A stretch of DNA of 64,000 nucleotides from Amia ocellicauda. Its lineage: Eukaryota; Chordata; Actinopteri; Amiiformes; Amiidae. Positions 23,601-34,429 of the stretch are shown in pieces; position 1 is the stretch's first letter, and each line of letters starts with the position of its first letter. The notes beneath the pieces are model-generated. The model searched no databases, was not told the DNA's origin, and saw nothing but the letters and a program-made list of their open reading frames with translations. The DNA lies in NCBI RefSeq assembly GCF_036373705.1, contig NC_089866.1, positions 2,008,501 to 2,072,500 of the forward strand, read 5' to 3'. A program made the position numbers and the translations under genes.

Positions 23601-26600
23601 GGTGCAGATGACCATGCAGGCGATGCCCAGCAGCTGCAGCCGGACCTTTGGCACCGAGTGCAGCATGAGGTAGCGGTCCACACAGTTGACCGTGACATGC
23701 AGCGACTGACTGGAGAAGTCTTTCATGGTGGTCACCTCCACTAGCCAGTCCACCAGGATGTACCTGCACAGAGAGGAGGAGGAGGAAGGCAGCATTAACA
23801 CACACAAACTTTAAATTCATCTCCACAAACCAACACTCTCCATTAGACTCATTCACACTCCCACCTGCGCTCACTACACAACTCGTCTCTTGCTTTTAAA
23901 AGCACGGGCAGCAGCCGATGCACCGCATTTAGACACTTAAAACCTAATGCTTGTTATGAGGAACGAAAAAAGCCCATTTGCCAGAACGCACAAGCAGACA
24001 AATTGCCGGCGCTTGCGTGACCACACTGGAATCTCAAGCGTGGGCTGCATTAGCATTAATCCCCTGAGGCGCACCGGTGACCTGCTCTTTGTCATGGGTC
24101 TCCTTCGGTCAAACCGTTTACTTTAGGATGAATGGGCTCTCTGCTCTCGCCGCACCTGCTAATGCACTTTTAATGGGGTCATCTATTCGTGCAAAGCCTG
24201 GAGCGGTACCACGGGGTGCTCTGCATGCCAAGTGCCGAGGCCTGGACTCCCGTTTCAGTGGGCCTGAGCTCTGACTGCAGTCGCTCACGAGGGAACATGG
24301 CAGTGTTTCAGAGCACCGTCCGGCACACACAGGCGCCGACGCAGACCCGAGACAGGGGGCCCACTTCCCACAGCACGCCGGTCCTGTACCTCATGGTGTC
24401 ATTCATGCCCTTCTGCAGGGTGGCCACACCGTGCCGGTGGAGGGGGCTGGAGGACTGGAACACCTGTGCCGCCAGTTCGCTGCTGGCCTTCGGCTCCAGG
24501 CCCAGCTGATTCCCGTTGCCACACGCCTTGGCCAGAGCCAGCTGAAGAGAAAGTGAAGTGGGGAGTGGGGGGAAGGAAGTGTGATGAAATTGGGCTTAAA
24601 CTGGACACACGGGTCTGGAAAATTCAGGCCATACAAAGGCAATGGAGAAAAGCCGATGCACACGAAACATGACGCACACCAGAGAGGTTAAAGACTGAAA
24701 CCAAGACAAGTCGAGGTCATCTCTTTCCATTCAGTCGGGTCATGGTCATGTGCGTGTGGTGGTGGGGGGTTATGCCTACCTGTGCCTCCCAGCAGCCCTT
24801 AGCAGCGTAGTCCCTGAGCGTCCGGAGGCACTGGAGATAGCGGCCGGGGTCAGCCGTCTGGAAGGAAGGCAGAAAACAGGAAAACATGACAAAGTGCTCA
24901 CAGACCTGATCTCCACAGTCAGAGCTCTTTCTCCCTCACAACACAGCGCAGCATGCCTGAAGCACAGCCCTCGGGTACAGAGAGATAAAAATAGAGCGGC
25001 ATTAGAGGGACTGGCCTCAAGTCTCCCAGGAGATGTAGTGCGTCCGTCGGGTTAGAAAGGTGGACGCGCGTGCGTGCGTGAGACCTCCATTCAGCCTCAC
25101 TGCCGCTTGTCAGGTGACATTCCCTCATTAAGCCTCTCCACTACACATTTATCATTTCTTTAATGGTTCTTTATGAGGTCATAATGCCCTTGAATCAAAC
25201 AGAAGCCGGATTAATTAGATGCGTATGAAAGATCGGCTGTGCGTAATGACTGCTGTTCTCCTCACCGCTGCCATGCGCTTGACCTCCCACAGCAGGTAGG
25301 AGCTCTGCAGACAGCCGTGCCGGGACGACTCCTCCAGCATGAGCAGGGCCTCGCGGTGCTTCTCCTCATCCTGAAAGACAGACGGAGGTGCCGGTCACGC
25401 GTGTGCGTAGACACAGCTCAGACAGCACATCACGCTTTGGGTGCTAGAATCAGGTGGACCGTGTCACTGGCGTTCAACACTCACGTCAAACAGCTGCAGG
25501 ACGCGGGCCAGGCAGTGCAGCAGGGACCCTCTCTTCTCCTGCGAATGAATGAAAACAGTCAGACACGGAGAGGACAGAGGCCACACGATCACAGTGCTGT
25601 GTGTGCAAACAGTCAGAAGTCCATTGTGCAGGAAACAAATGCACAAAAAGATAACTCCTGCACATGCACCTAATTGGTCTTTCGCCCACCTGACAGAAGA
25701 GCACATTAATCAGCCCAACACGCTTCAGGACCACACGGCTTTAGCACAGGCTTTCACGGGCAGCAATTATGCCAATGGCGCCAAGCCGGTGATTAGGAGG
25801 CCATTGTGCAAAGCGACGGCAGCGCCCCTAATGAACGATAATGCCTGGCCAGGAGATGAGTGGAGCTGCGATAATTCCCGTGTTATGGGTTACAGAAATA
25901 AACCTGTAATAGATGTTCATGAGGTTTCTATACAGGATTGTTGAGGAAAACATACGGGCGAAGGCGAGAGACAGGCTCAATTAATAATAATGAAAACAAT
26001 CAATGCTGTGCTCGAGTCACAGCCTAAGAAGCTCATCCGATAGAAGCACGTTGAATGGTTGTTTCGACATCTTGAGCACGTTTTATAAGAGCTGGGAAAC
26101 CGAAAACTTCAAACTTGAATCAACACGGGTCTGAGGGTGTTGAGCCCCCTTATAGGTGACCGCCGCGGCCCAGGTGTAGAGACACAGCAGCGGGCGGCTC
26201 TTACCGGGTGGGACTGGCACTCGGCCTTCAGCCTCTCGAACACCACGGCCTTGCAGCAGCTGCCCGAAGGGGACCAGGGCGGCCGGATGAACACCCAGAC
26301 GAAGGGGTCCGCCAGGGGCCGCTGACTCTCCGCCAGGCTGAAGAAGCGGGAGGCCTTGACCCCGCACACCTCCGCCCGACCCTCATCGCTCAGGGACGCT
26401 GCCGGGGAGAGAGGAGAGCGGCGTGAGCGAGAGAGAGACAGAGAGAGGGAAGCCGACTCCTGTGCTCACCGTCTCCCCCAGGTGGTCGCACCACAACGTC
26501 CGATAAAAGCCCGACAACTTTCCACTGCATTAGTCTCAGCAGAGCACTCACTGCACAGCAATCAGCCCACAGAGGACACCCACAGCCGGGGGAGGGTACG

Positions 26601-27763
26601 GTCGTTAACTCAACTGATTAAATTGGTAAAGGACAGACCTGCTTTTCATTTCACACAAGGCCCAAACAGACAAGAGCAGAGGTAGGGTATGGAAATGCAA
26701 AAAAAAAAAAAAAAAAAAAAAAAAACTCACGTCCTTCGTTGTACAGGTAGGCAATGCCCAGCTTCACAGCGGCTTCGAAATTCCCCCTCTCTGCAGCTCT
26801 GAAAGAGGAGGACACACATTTCAGACGGGTGTTGCTTTCCCTGGAAATGACGCACTCTGCAGACAGAACATGGAAGAGGGAAGCTATACAGTGACGCAGG
26901 TGGAAACATCTTGGGGAGGCCGTCGTTCAGCGATGGATTGATATACTACCAATACTGCTACAAACGGGTGAAAGATAAAATTAGCACTTTACCTCTCAAA
27001 CAGCCAGAGACTGTCGGGGGCCGGCCAGGTGTCCTTAAAGCTCACCCTGGCCCACACGCTGCTGTGGCCGTCGATGATGTCCCTCAGCTGGGGGTGCACC
27101 TGCAGAAGAGCACGGACACAAAAGCATGAGCTGTGGCCCCCGCCTCCTTCGTCACGATTCTCTGAGAACAGACTGGCACTGATTTCAAGACTTGACCTGT
27201 TTTTGCCAAGTGTCCGTCCATCTGCATAGCAGCCCTGGCCAGTAGCAGGAGGACGGATGAACTCAACTATACATCTGACACGTCCTTCATGAATATCACT
27301 CGGGCTGTGCGTGGTTTACCATCAGTCACAAACACCTGTTCGTACAATTGACTGACGATCTCTCCACAGCACGCATTCGATTAATTACAGGGAGTGACTC
27401 ATCCGTACGTGACCCAGCTACAGTTCCTGCTTCCCATTGTCTCGCTTGCTGGTAGGATGATAATTCGGCAATAATGATAGTCATTCACAGTATGTAAATA
27501 CGGGCCTCTCTCTCCGATTGTACAGGATATTGGTTTCGGCTTTTAAACACTGGCACTGAGTCCTCTTCAGTAATAAAACCAGTAGGTCATTATCTCGACA
27601 GAGCTACCGATTCACCACAGATGAGGCGGGACAATTAAGCCTGGCATTCGGATTCGGCCTGTCCCCGTGTCCCACCCCAGGCTTCAGAGTGGGAAACCGT
27701 CACCGGCCAGCTGCGCTTTTGTGAGATCCAAACGCTGGTTCTCAAACACCCACACTGGAGCGC

Positions 27764-27797
<34 letters not shown>

Positions 27798-29371
27798 CTC
27801 TAATCATGCATTTGAAAGCAAAGATAAATATGGCCACTATGCCCTTTTTATAGAAGTAGGGGTTAAAACTACAGGGGGAAGGCGAGGGCAGTGCAGAGCT
27901 TAATTTGTATTATTTTATTGTATTTTTAACCTTGTTTAAAACAGTCACCGCTGTGTGATCAGGAGTGTGAGGCCAGACAGTTGCACTGCCCTCAGGGGGG
28001 TGTTCCCTATGCCAGGGTTTCTTGTTGTAAAAGGGCAGGGCTCTATAGGAATAATAATTAAGAGACTGGAAATCTGTGGCAACTACAGAATGCCCAGGTT
28101 TGTGTGGGAAAGTGAGGCAGACACACAGACGGGAGGGGGGGTGCGAGGCTCACCGCTCGGACAGACGGCAGGTCCTGGGCCGGCAGGCACTTCAGCACAC
28201 ATAGCAGCACCTCCTCGGGCAGGCTGAGAAGGGTCAGGGCCGGCGCCCGCTTCCGGACCCTCTTCTTGGCCGGCAGGGAGAAGCACTTGCGACACCGACA
28301 GTGGAGCACTGAGGAGAGACACGCAGGCATGGTCAACCAGGGAGGGTGCAGGGGGCAGGGGGCCCTGTCTGACTGTGACACAACACACCAGCACGGGGCC
28401 AACTAACAACCTAATAACTGCCGCTGCCTGCCTGGCGGAGGGCAAGTCAGGGGCACAGCAGAGCAGAGCGGGTGGCCCTTTCCACCCACTGGTCCCTACA
28501 GGGGTTTGCACAGCGCAGGTTGTGTGTGCATGCGACATTCTCCTGCTAATCAAGATAAAAAGCACACACACAAACAAACCCCATGACAAACAAACACTCA
28601 CACCAGAAAATGCATGAGACCCAAACACTCAGTCTGTCCCACACGGCGGGTCGCCCTGCCCTGAGCGCTTCGTTTCCCTCCTCTGGCGTTCATTTTGTTT
28701 TTAAAATGCATCCTAACATAACACGGTCACTGAAAAGCCAATGACACACGAAGCTGTCCTAGCGCACAGTGAAGGGGACAGGAGCTCTCGGAGATCATGG
28801 CAAAGTGGCTCAAAGGAGTCCAATGTATTGAACTAATTGAATTGAATGTATTGATCTGGACACGGTGCCCATCGATTGACAGAACCGGCAGGTCGGTTTA
28901 AGCGGCGCGGGGGAGCCGGACATCATTTAAATCAGCTGAACTTTGGAAATAGTGGTGTTAGTCCTCACTTTTATACATTACACATTTAACAGCACAACAC
29001 AGTGCAAGCACTAGACACGTAGGATTATACAGTTAACACCAACATTTAGTGTTCACTAACGTACCAGTTAACCCACACAAATTATACTAAATACTTTATA
29101 GATCAGTCTTCATAAAAGAACTGTACAGTTAGGCAATTGTTCACGATTATTAATAATAGTAAATCGTAATTACTCCAGGGTGGATCAATTAAACGAGCCA
29201 TCGCAGGTAAATTAAAAGTACAATTATCATTTTAATTACGAAAGTAACTTTATGAACGAGTACACTACTATATATCACTTTTATACGATCAATTGTTACA
29301 GTTTTACATTAAAACACGCTTTTAAATGAGAATAAAACGCATATGTGGCGAAACTTACCGCCCGCTTTCAT
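14670..29371 (-). CDS. ccnf: Cyclin F (F-box protein of an SCF ubiquitin ligase), complete
   Basis: Cyclin F binds SKP1 through its F-box and recruits substrates through its cyclin fold for ubiquitination in G2 and at centrosomes. Exons: 29359-29371, 28154-28308, 26993-27099, 26731-26798, 26205-26398, 25485-25538, 25266-25370, 24780-24857, 24390-24541, 23599-23763, 23359-23482, 22642-22822, 22300-22387, 20247-20346, 19792-19928, 15455-15615, 14670-15100. They sum to 2313 nt, or 770 aa (human about 786). Visible parts: basic NLS KKRVRKR at 19-25; F-box about 29-57 ([16 protein letters not shown]); Sel1-like helical region about 90-260; cyclin box from about 290 with the substrate-docking patch MRYIL at 308-312; second cyclin fold to about 530; acidic, Ser-rich PEST-like tail. 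Ser620 in [10 protein letters not shown] aligns with human Ser621, the CK2 site mutated in familial ALS/FTD. The start is supported by the cyclin F N-terminus ([10 protein letters not shown]) following the short first exon. Confidence 0.95.
14940..14963 (-). repeat. ccnf: Coding trinucleotide repeat (poly-Glu) in ccnf last exon
   Basis: A run of TCC/CTC triplets on the plus strand encodes seven consecutive glutamates in the cyclin F tail. The tract sits in the disordered acidic region, where length changes would be tolerated. Confidence 0.85.
15943..17688. mobile_element. Inner terminal-inverted-repeat element, about 1.75 kb, family unknown
   Basis: The left end begins GGGGCTGTTCCATCAAATTT at 15943. 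The right end finishes with its reverse complement at 17688. The inverted similarity runs about 160 bp inward (15943-16105 against 17534-17688). A further inverted pair, 16126-16192 and 17724-17794, lies in an order that a single simple element does not explain, so rearrangement or a second element is likely. The interior shows only short broken minus-strand reading frames (about 16270-16860 and 17240-17480), which I could not assign to a transposase family. Confidence 0.55.
16881..17182 (-). mobile_element. CR1-like LINE 3' fragment
   Basis: On the minus strand this matches the 3' end of the second CR1-like copy at 21501-22095 nearly word for word, including ATGGACACCAAACGAGCACG and the terminal TTATGTTCTT. 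It is a 5'-truncated insertion lying inside the inner inverted-repeat element, so it is younger than that element. Confidence 0.75.
18253..19500. mobile_element. Harbinger-like non-autonomous repeat (degenerate)
   Basis: The left end contains TTCATAAAGCGTCTGAGAG followed by 'cctaag' and 'actcttagga' words. The right end carries the roughly reversed pattern (CTCCTACTCATAGC, ACTCCTAGGAGTCAG, TTTTATG). Those words resemble the termini of fish PIF/Harbinger elements as I remember them. No transposase frame remains. The ends are approximate and the two termini match only imperfectly. Confidence 0.4.
20440..20459 (-). repeat. Homopolymer G20/C20 tract in ccnf intron 13
   Basis: Twenty consecutive G on the plus strand. 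In the ccnf transcript this is a C20 run about 95 nt upstream of the exon 14 acceptor. A (CCCT)n-type run follows on the plus strand near 20550-20572. Confidence 0.95.
21501..22095 (+). mobile_element. CR1-like LINE 3' end, 5'-truncated
   Basis: The 5' part translates, with breaks, to the C-terminal reverse-transcriptase words [23 protein letters not shown] and [17 protein letters not shown]-like sequence, which are typical of CR1 ORF2. The rest is the usual non-coding CR1 3' region, with the words AAGGGCATCGACCACATCAA and CACTTCTTCACACAGAGAGG. It ends TTATGTTCTTATG. It lies in ccnf intron 13 in the orientation opposite to the gene. In-frame stops show it is dead. Confidence 0.8.
26699..26725 (-). 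repeat. ccnf: Poly(A)27 tract, U27 in the ccnf transcript, abutting a 5' splice site
   Basis: On the minus strand the donor of ccnf exon 4 reads GTGAG followed directly by 27 T. U-rich runs just inside a 5' splice site are the known binding context of TIA1/TIAL1, which help U1 recognise weak donors. The length of such a run is error-prone in sequencing. Confidence 0.9.
27764..27795. repeat. (GT)n microsatellite in ccnf intron 2
   Basis: A clean GT dinucleotide run of about 31 bp between ccnf exons 2 and 3. Confidence 0.95.
28309..29358 (-). other. ccnf intron 1
   Basis: This is a 1-kb intron between the 13-nt coding part of exon 1 and the F-box exon. The half nearer the promoter is AT-rich. 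No repeats or exons are evident. Confidence 0.7.
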
Positions 29372-29905
29372 TTCAAGTGTTGGTGGTAATGGGTGACGGC
29401 TAAAACAAAACGTACATATACAAATATGTAACAAAACAAACCGCCCGCGTTGTTTTTAATCAGCAACTGCGGGTTTCACGCTGAATCGCGACTTTAATTG
29501 AACTGAACTTAATCGCGAGTCACACTCGGCGCTTTTCAAACGCACGCAGCCCCGCACTCAAGCCCCGCCCCCGCGCGTCACAGGCGGCCATGCGCGCACA
29601 GTTTAAACATCAACCTCGCACGCTCATTGGCCGGGGCGTGGACCCGCCTCTGCGGCTGCCCGGGCTCGTCGGATTGGTCGAGGCCGTATTCCGCCTCTGC
29701 GATTGGCCCGTTGTCCGGCCGGACGGAGCGCAGCCTGGCGATTGGCGGGGAGAATGCGATTTCGAATTACGCGGTTACAAACTGCAGCAGTGCGATTGGT
29801 CAGAGAGCAGGAAGTGGTTTGCGGACGAGTTGTTGACTTCCGGCTTTACCGCGTTGATTTGTGGTTCTTGTAGTGACGGGAGGTTTAAATCAGCCGGGTT
29901 TAAAG
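29372..29905 (-). promoter_or_regulatory. ccnf: ccnf CpG-rich promoter with five CCAAT boxes and a CHR-like site
   Basis: Upstream of the cyclin F ATG, ATTGG (CCAAT on the coding strand) occurs at 29626-29630, 29673-29677, 29702-29706, 29741-29745 and 29795-29799. A CHR-type TTTGAA on the coding strand lies at 29535-29540, between the CCAAT cluster and the ATG, next to GCGC. A TTCGAA lies at about 29761. Clustered NF-Y sites plus a CHR are the signature of G2/M genes controlled by DREAM and B-MYB-MuvB, and cyclin F peaks in G2. The transcription start is not fixed. Confidence 0.65.
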
Positions 29906-29959
29906 GGACGGAAATGTACGACTGTCTGAGGCAAGTAAGGATTTCAACAAGTCTAATTA

Positions 29960-32025
29960 TCTATATATAGTATAGTATATGATATAATTGTTGAAGTTTG
30001 TCATAAACTGAAATGTAAGAGAATATGTTTTTAATAATAAATATAACATATCCACTACCCGCCTACTCACACCCACACACACATATAAATAAATCAAGTA
30101 ATAAGGATCATTAAATATAATTACATTTGTTTATTTAGTTCACATTTACATCAAGCAGATGTTAAGAAACGTTTATTGGTAATTCTGATTGAACAAATTA
30201 ACAGATAAAGAAGCTAAATATGTTGTCCAGTATTACAACACACTATTGAATAGTATGACCAAGTATTGTGTACTTAACTAGTACTATATTATGTTTATAT
30301 TAATTGCTAGCTACCTTGTTTAAAGTAATTAGATTAATTTACAATAATGGGCTCCAATTCTTAATTAATTGATGCATGAAATACCTGAGCAGTAACACAT
30401 GAAAACCTCATGCACTTCATCTGAATCCTGCTGTTAATCCCATGTATACCAGGCTGAGGGACAGTGTAGTGTTATGCGTGTGTTATTCCTGTGGGGTTCA
30501 TCCATTCATTCATTAACAGATGTGCCCATTGTTGTTTAGTGTAACCGTTTTATTAATGCTGAAAATACAGTGATTCAATCAGGGCAAACAAATCCCTTCA
30601 CAGAATGCAGAGTGCTTCAGATCCACTGAATGGCCTCTATCAGCACATGCAATCACCTAGCCACTCCCAGAGACCATCTCCACCCCAGAGCTAAACTCTG
30701 GACAGATCTGACCTGGTCGTGTTAACCTGAAGTTCAGCATCTTGCTTTCTTCTTTGTGCTGTGTATCTCAAAAGATCCTCTGGTCTACCTACAAGTTCAG
30801 ACAGTAAGGTGATATGCTTGGATCCAATCCCTTACCTTTTTGTTTAAAAAATGAATATCTACTCTGTATTATTTATGTAGGTTTAGAATATGTTTTCATA
30901 CTCACACTAAGTTTCATAATGGGGCCAAGACTGCTTAGACTCCCAGGCTCTGCATAGAGATGTTAAGTATTTCGCAGCCCCCACCCCCCCACCCGAGTTC
31001 CACCTAAACACAAAAATTCCCTTCTGGGAGCTGCTGGTTATTAGAGACATTCAATGTGTTGCTGCGATGGTGAGTGTGAGTGACAGTCCCTCCGGCACTG
31101 ATGACTGGCAGGGGACTGGGATCTGTCTGTGCTCAGATCTGCTGCAGGGCTGGTGTGACAGAAGTTAATAATACAATACAGTTTAAAAAGGAAGCTTGTT
31201 ACAGAATTGAGGCTCAGCTGGCCTGCTGGGTCACTGAGCAGGGGGGTGTGAGAACTCTAACTGAAGCTGGACGCACTGAATTTAGAAACATGTATTCCCT
31301 CACAGAGAAAGCACGAGAGGCTGGGCTGTCGTCCACAATCTGAGGAGCTGAGCTGGCAGAGACACAGGGATACTTGTTGTGCAGAGGCCAGCTGCCCAGC
31401 CACTTTGCTCCACTTCCCATCAACCAGAGACAAGGTTCGATACAATCCGTTCCCAGCTCGTCCCTTCCCCTCCCCTCTCCTTCTGGGCATCAGTGACGAC
31501 ACCTGGACATTCACAGGGGTGGGGGAGTGAGTTTTGGGGAGTGGTGGCGGGCGGAGGGACGTGGGAAATAAAGAGACTCTAGTTTTACAGATCACAGATA
31601 GAAAATCAAAACGCTGTCTGCCCGGGCAATGCTATAAAACGGACCAGATTTTTGTGTTTTTATTACATTTTTAACTTCCGGAGGGGTAGTAAATTGGAAG
31701 ATTAAGAGGTAGGCCAATGCTTTCCTTCAAAAGCTCCCTGATTCTCTCTCCCCCGGGACACCGCCTCCTACGCAGCTGTAACAGGTTAACAGTCTGCCAG
31801 CCTGGGTCAGAGCCCACCAGCACCCAAACCCCAGAGCAGCTGCCCTGACTGGTCCAGAGCTCGGGGCAGGGACACTGTTCGCTGTGGGGACCAGAGCCCC
31901 TGGCCCACAGCCACCATTCCTCCAGACACCTGAGCCTGTATAAATAAATTGCCTTTATTTTTAAAACACGTACAACTGCATAGGGGTGTATAGAAGCTCT
32001 TTTAAAATAGACGCTGCAGTTTCAA
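29960..32025. other. Gene-free stretch upstream of ccnf
   Basis: The first kilobase is AT-rich and the rest is mixed. I see no coding exon, RNA gene or clear transposon. Short reading frames show no recognisable domain. Confidence 0.5.
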
Positions 32026-32029
32026 TTGG

Positions 32030-32560
32030 ATATATTTACCAAAATACATGTGTGTGTTTGGCGTCACGGTATACAGGAGGCTCGGGAAATCTTGCTCAAT
32101 GATACAGTGAATCTTTATCTGCATCTCCTTGAAGAACAATTCATCTCATTTCTCCAAGGTGTGAGTGTCAACAAACTCACGTTGTTTTCAACAGGCGGGG
32201 GCTTGACTGCATACAGCAAATGCTGTGCTGAATGTTCTCAAAAAGCTTTTACACGCCAGAGTTTTGTCTGATTGATATCCTGCACGTTTCACATATGGAT
32301 AGTCCCGGCCACTGTACTCTCCAGATCTGAACTCAGTTGACTTCTTATGGGGTTTCCTTAGGGATACTGTTTACAGAGAAAGTTAAAGGACTGAAGCAAG
32401 ATGTTTCCACAGCTGTGAGCGGCATCAGTGAGGACAGGCTGGCTGTAATGATCACTTCCAAGGAAGACTGCCGATGGTGTCAGATGCTGATGGGTCACAT
32501 ATTGAAAATGATTTCACATGACCTCCACTCTCCTGAGACGGCTCAGTCCACATAAACCAA
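32030..32560 (+). pseudogene. Decayed mariner/IS630-type DDE transposase remnant
   Basis: Reading across frames and stops gives ordered transposase words: LNDTVNLYLHLLEEQFISFL, then FQQAGA (where the catalytic DGA motif is expected, with D changed to A), LHTANAVLNVLKKL, then RPLYSPDLNSVDFLWGFLRD and VYRE, then after a frameshift KVKGLKQDV. The order and spacing fit the C-terminal half of an IS630/Tc1/mariner-superfamily transposase. At least one frameshift between about 32375 and 32395, several stops and the lost aspartate show it is inactive. No inverted repeats were found. Confidence 0.65.
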
Positions 32561-32633
32561 ACACAATGAATTACAGTAAATATATACGATTAAAATAGGA
32601 GCATCGTCTCAGAAAACCCTGTATGTATGTGCA

Positions 32634-32676
32634 GTATGTATGTATGTATGTATGTATGTATGTATGGATGGATGGA
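32634..32676. repeat. (TATG)n microsatellite
   Basis: About ten tandem TATG/GTAT units that shade into TGGA units. Confidence 0.95.
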
Positions 32677-32679
32677 CAT

Positions 32680-34385
32680 ATACCTCACCCTTTTTCCATC
32701 GCTCAGCAAACATATTGAGAGTGGCGGCTGTTTGTGCACCGCGGGGAGCGCATGAGGCTGCTTCAGAGAGCTTGCTGACTCGGGCAGAATGCTTTACCAT
32801 GAAGTTCCAGCCCTTCTTTAGGATTTTACTTGGGCAGCGGTGTTTCAAAGCATCACACTGCCACACATGTACTCAAGCGCACCCACACACCCTCACACAC
32901 ATGTGCACAGACATATTTCCCTGAGCAGTAGTCCATGCTGTTGCCGGCGTGTCGTGTGATTCTGTGTCAAGGCTGTAACTGAGAGCCGCTCTGCCCACAC
33001 TCACACTCGAGTCAGCGTCTCTATGAGTGGCAGCCCCAGCTGTTTTTGGTTTGTTTTGTGTCTTTGTTAATAAATAAAACAGAATCAATTCTCAGAGCTT
33101 CGGGAGGAAGCGTGTGAGGAAGGCAGAGATTGTGGCGTCAAGAGACACTTGAGAAGCACGGTGCAGCGCACGGATACGCACACAGAGAAACAGACGCACG
33201 GACACGGGCCTCTCTGGTTATGCTGTGGGGGGCAACAAGCGTCACTTCTAGTCATCGAGCGCTGAGCAGCTGTCTCGGGTTGCTCCTGCCACCGGGGGGA
33301 CAGGTTGGCAGGGCTCCCACTGAACCGTACGCTGCCCCCTGTCTCTGAGGCCGGACGTCACACAATCTCACAGATGCCTGCAAACATCCATGGCTCGGGC
33401 CGCTGACATTCCAGTGCACCTGATTATTTTACAGACATAAACATACTGACCAGAGTAACCACGTACACAGCGAGAGAGGCAGGCTGGAGTTAATGTGTTT
33501 TTTGTTACACAGCGTATATAGTATCTTTGTATACTCACACTACAAGATCAATATCAGAGGACTGGCCACCCTGCCATTCATAGTTCCTGCCTTCAGAGGA
33601 AGTGTATTTGTTACATTATTACACAGAGATGGCCATTGTTTTTTAATTTGTTATCGATACAGGAAGTGTGTCATTTTTGATGGAAATTTCAATTACACAC
33701 ATATTTATATGACTAGTTTCCCACAGTAGCAGCTGTCACTTTAAGAGACATCTGAGCTTTTGAAAAATGACCTGCTCTGGGTGCGATACGTGTCTCGACA
33801 GCCCCCTCAGAGCCTGCAACCCATGCGTTGCCCAATCTCTGTATGAAAAACCAGCCATCATAAATCTATCTCTCCTTCCTCAGAGGAGGTGCAATCGATC
33901 CACATAACAACAGCGCTCGCTCCTTCAGGACAAGGGGTCAAGCAAGGTCGCGCCCCAGACTTCATATCTCTTTAAGTCCGTGTTGACGTGGATCTCGTGA
34001 GCTGTAGCCCTGGTGGGTAATGAGCCTCATCATGAGAACAAAGCATGTTGTTGCAAATCACACAAATGACAAGTATGAGTCACCCGCTCCCAACAGAATG
34101 GCACAAACCCCAATACAGCTGGTGAGGAGGTCCGTGGCCCTGAAAGAGCAAAGCAAACAAAACAAACAAAAAAAAACCTGTCTGCAAAGGAAAATCCGTA
34201 TCTATTTCAGCAATTACATTAGCCTTGCATTCAGAACCAGAGGAGACTTTTATCCAATTGGAAACGGAGATGACGACACACACACAAACACACACATATA
34301 CACACACGGGTGGCTTAACAACAGGGACTGTGGGACCACAGTCCACCAAGCAGACGGGGAGGTACACACGCGGCACACATCAACA

Positions 34386-34429
<44 letters not shown>

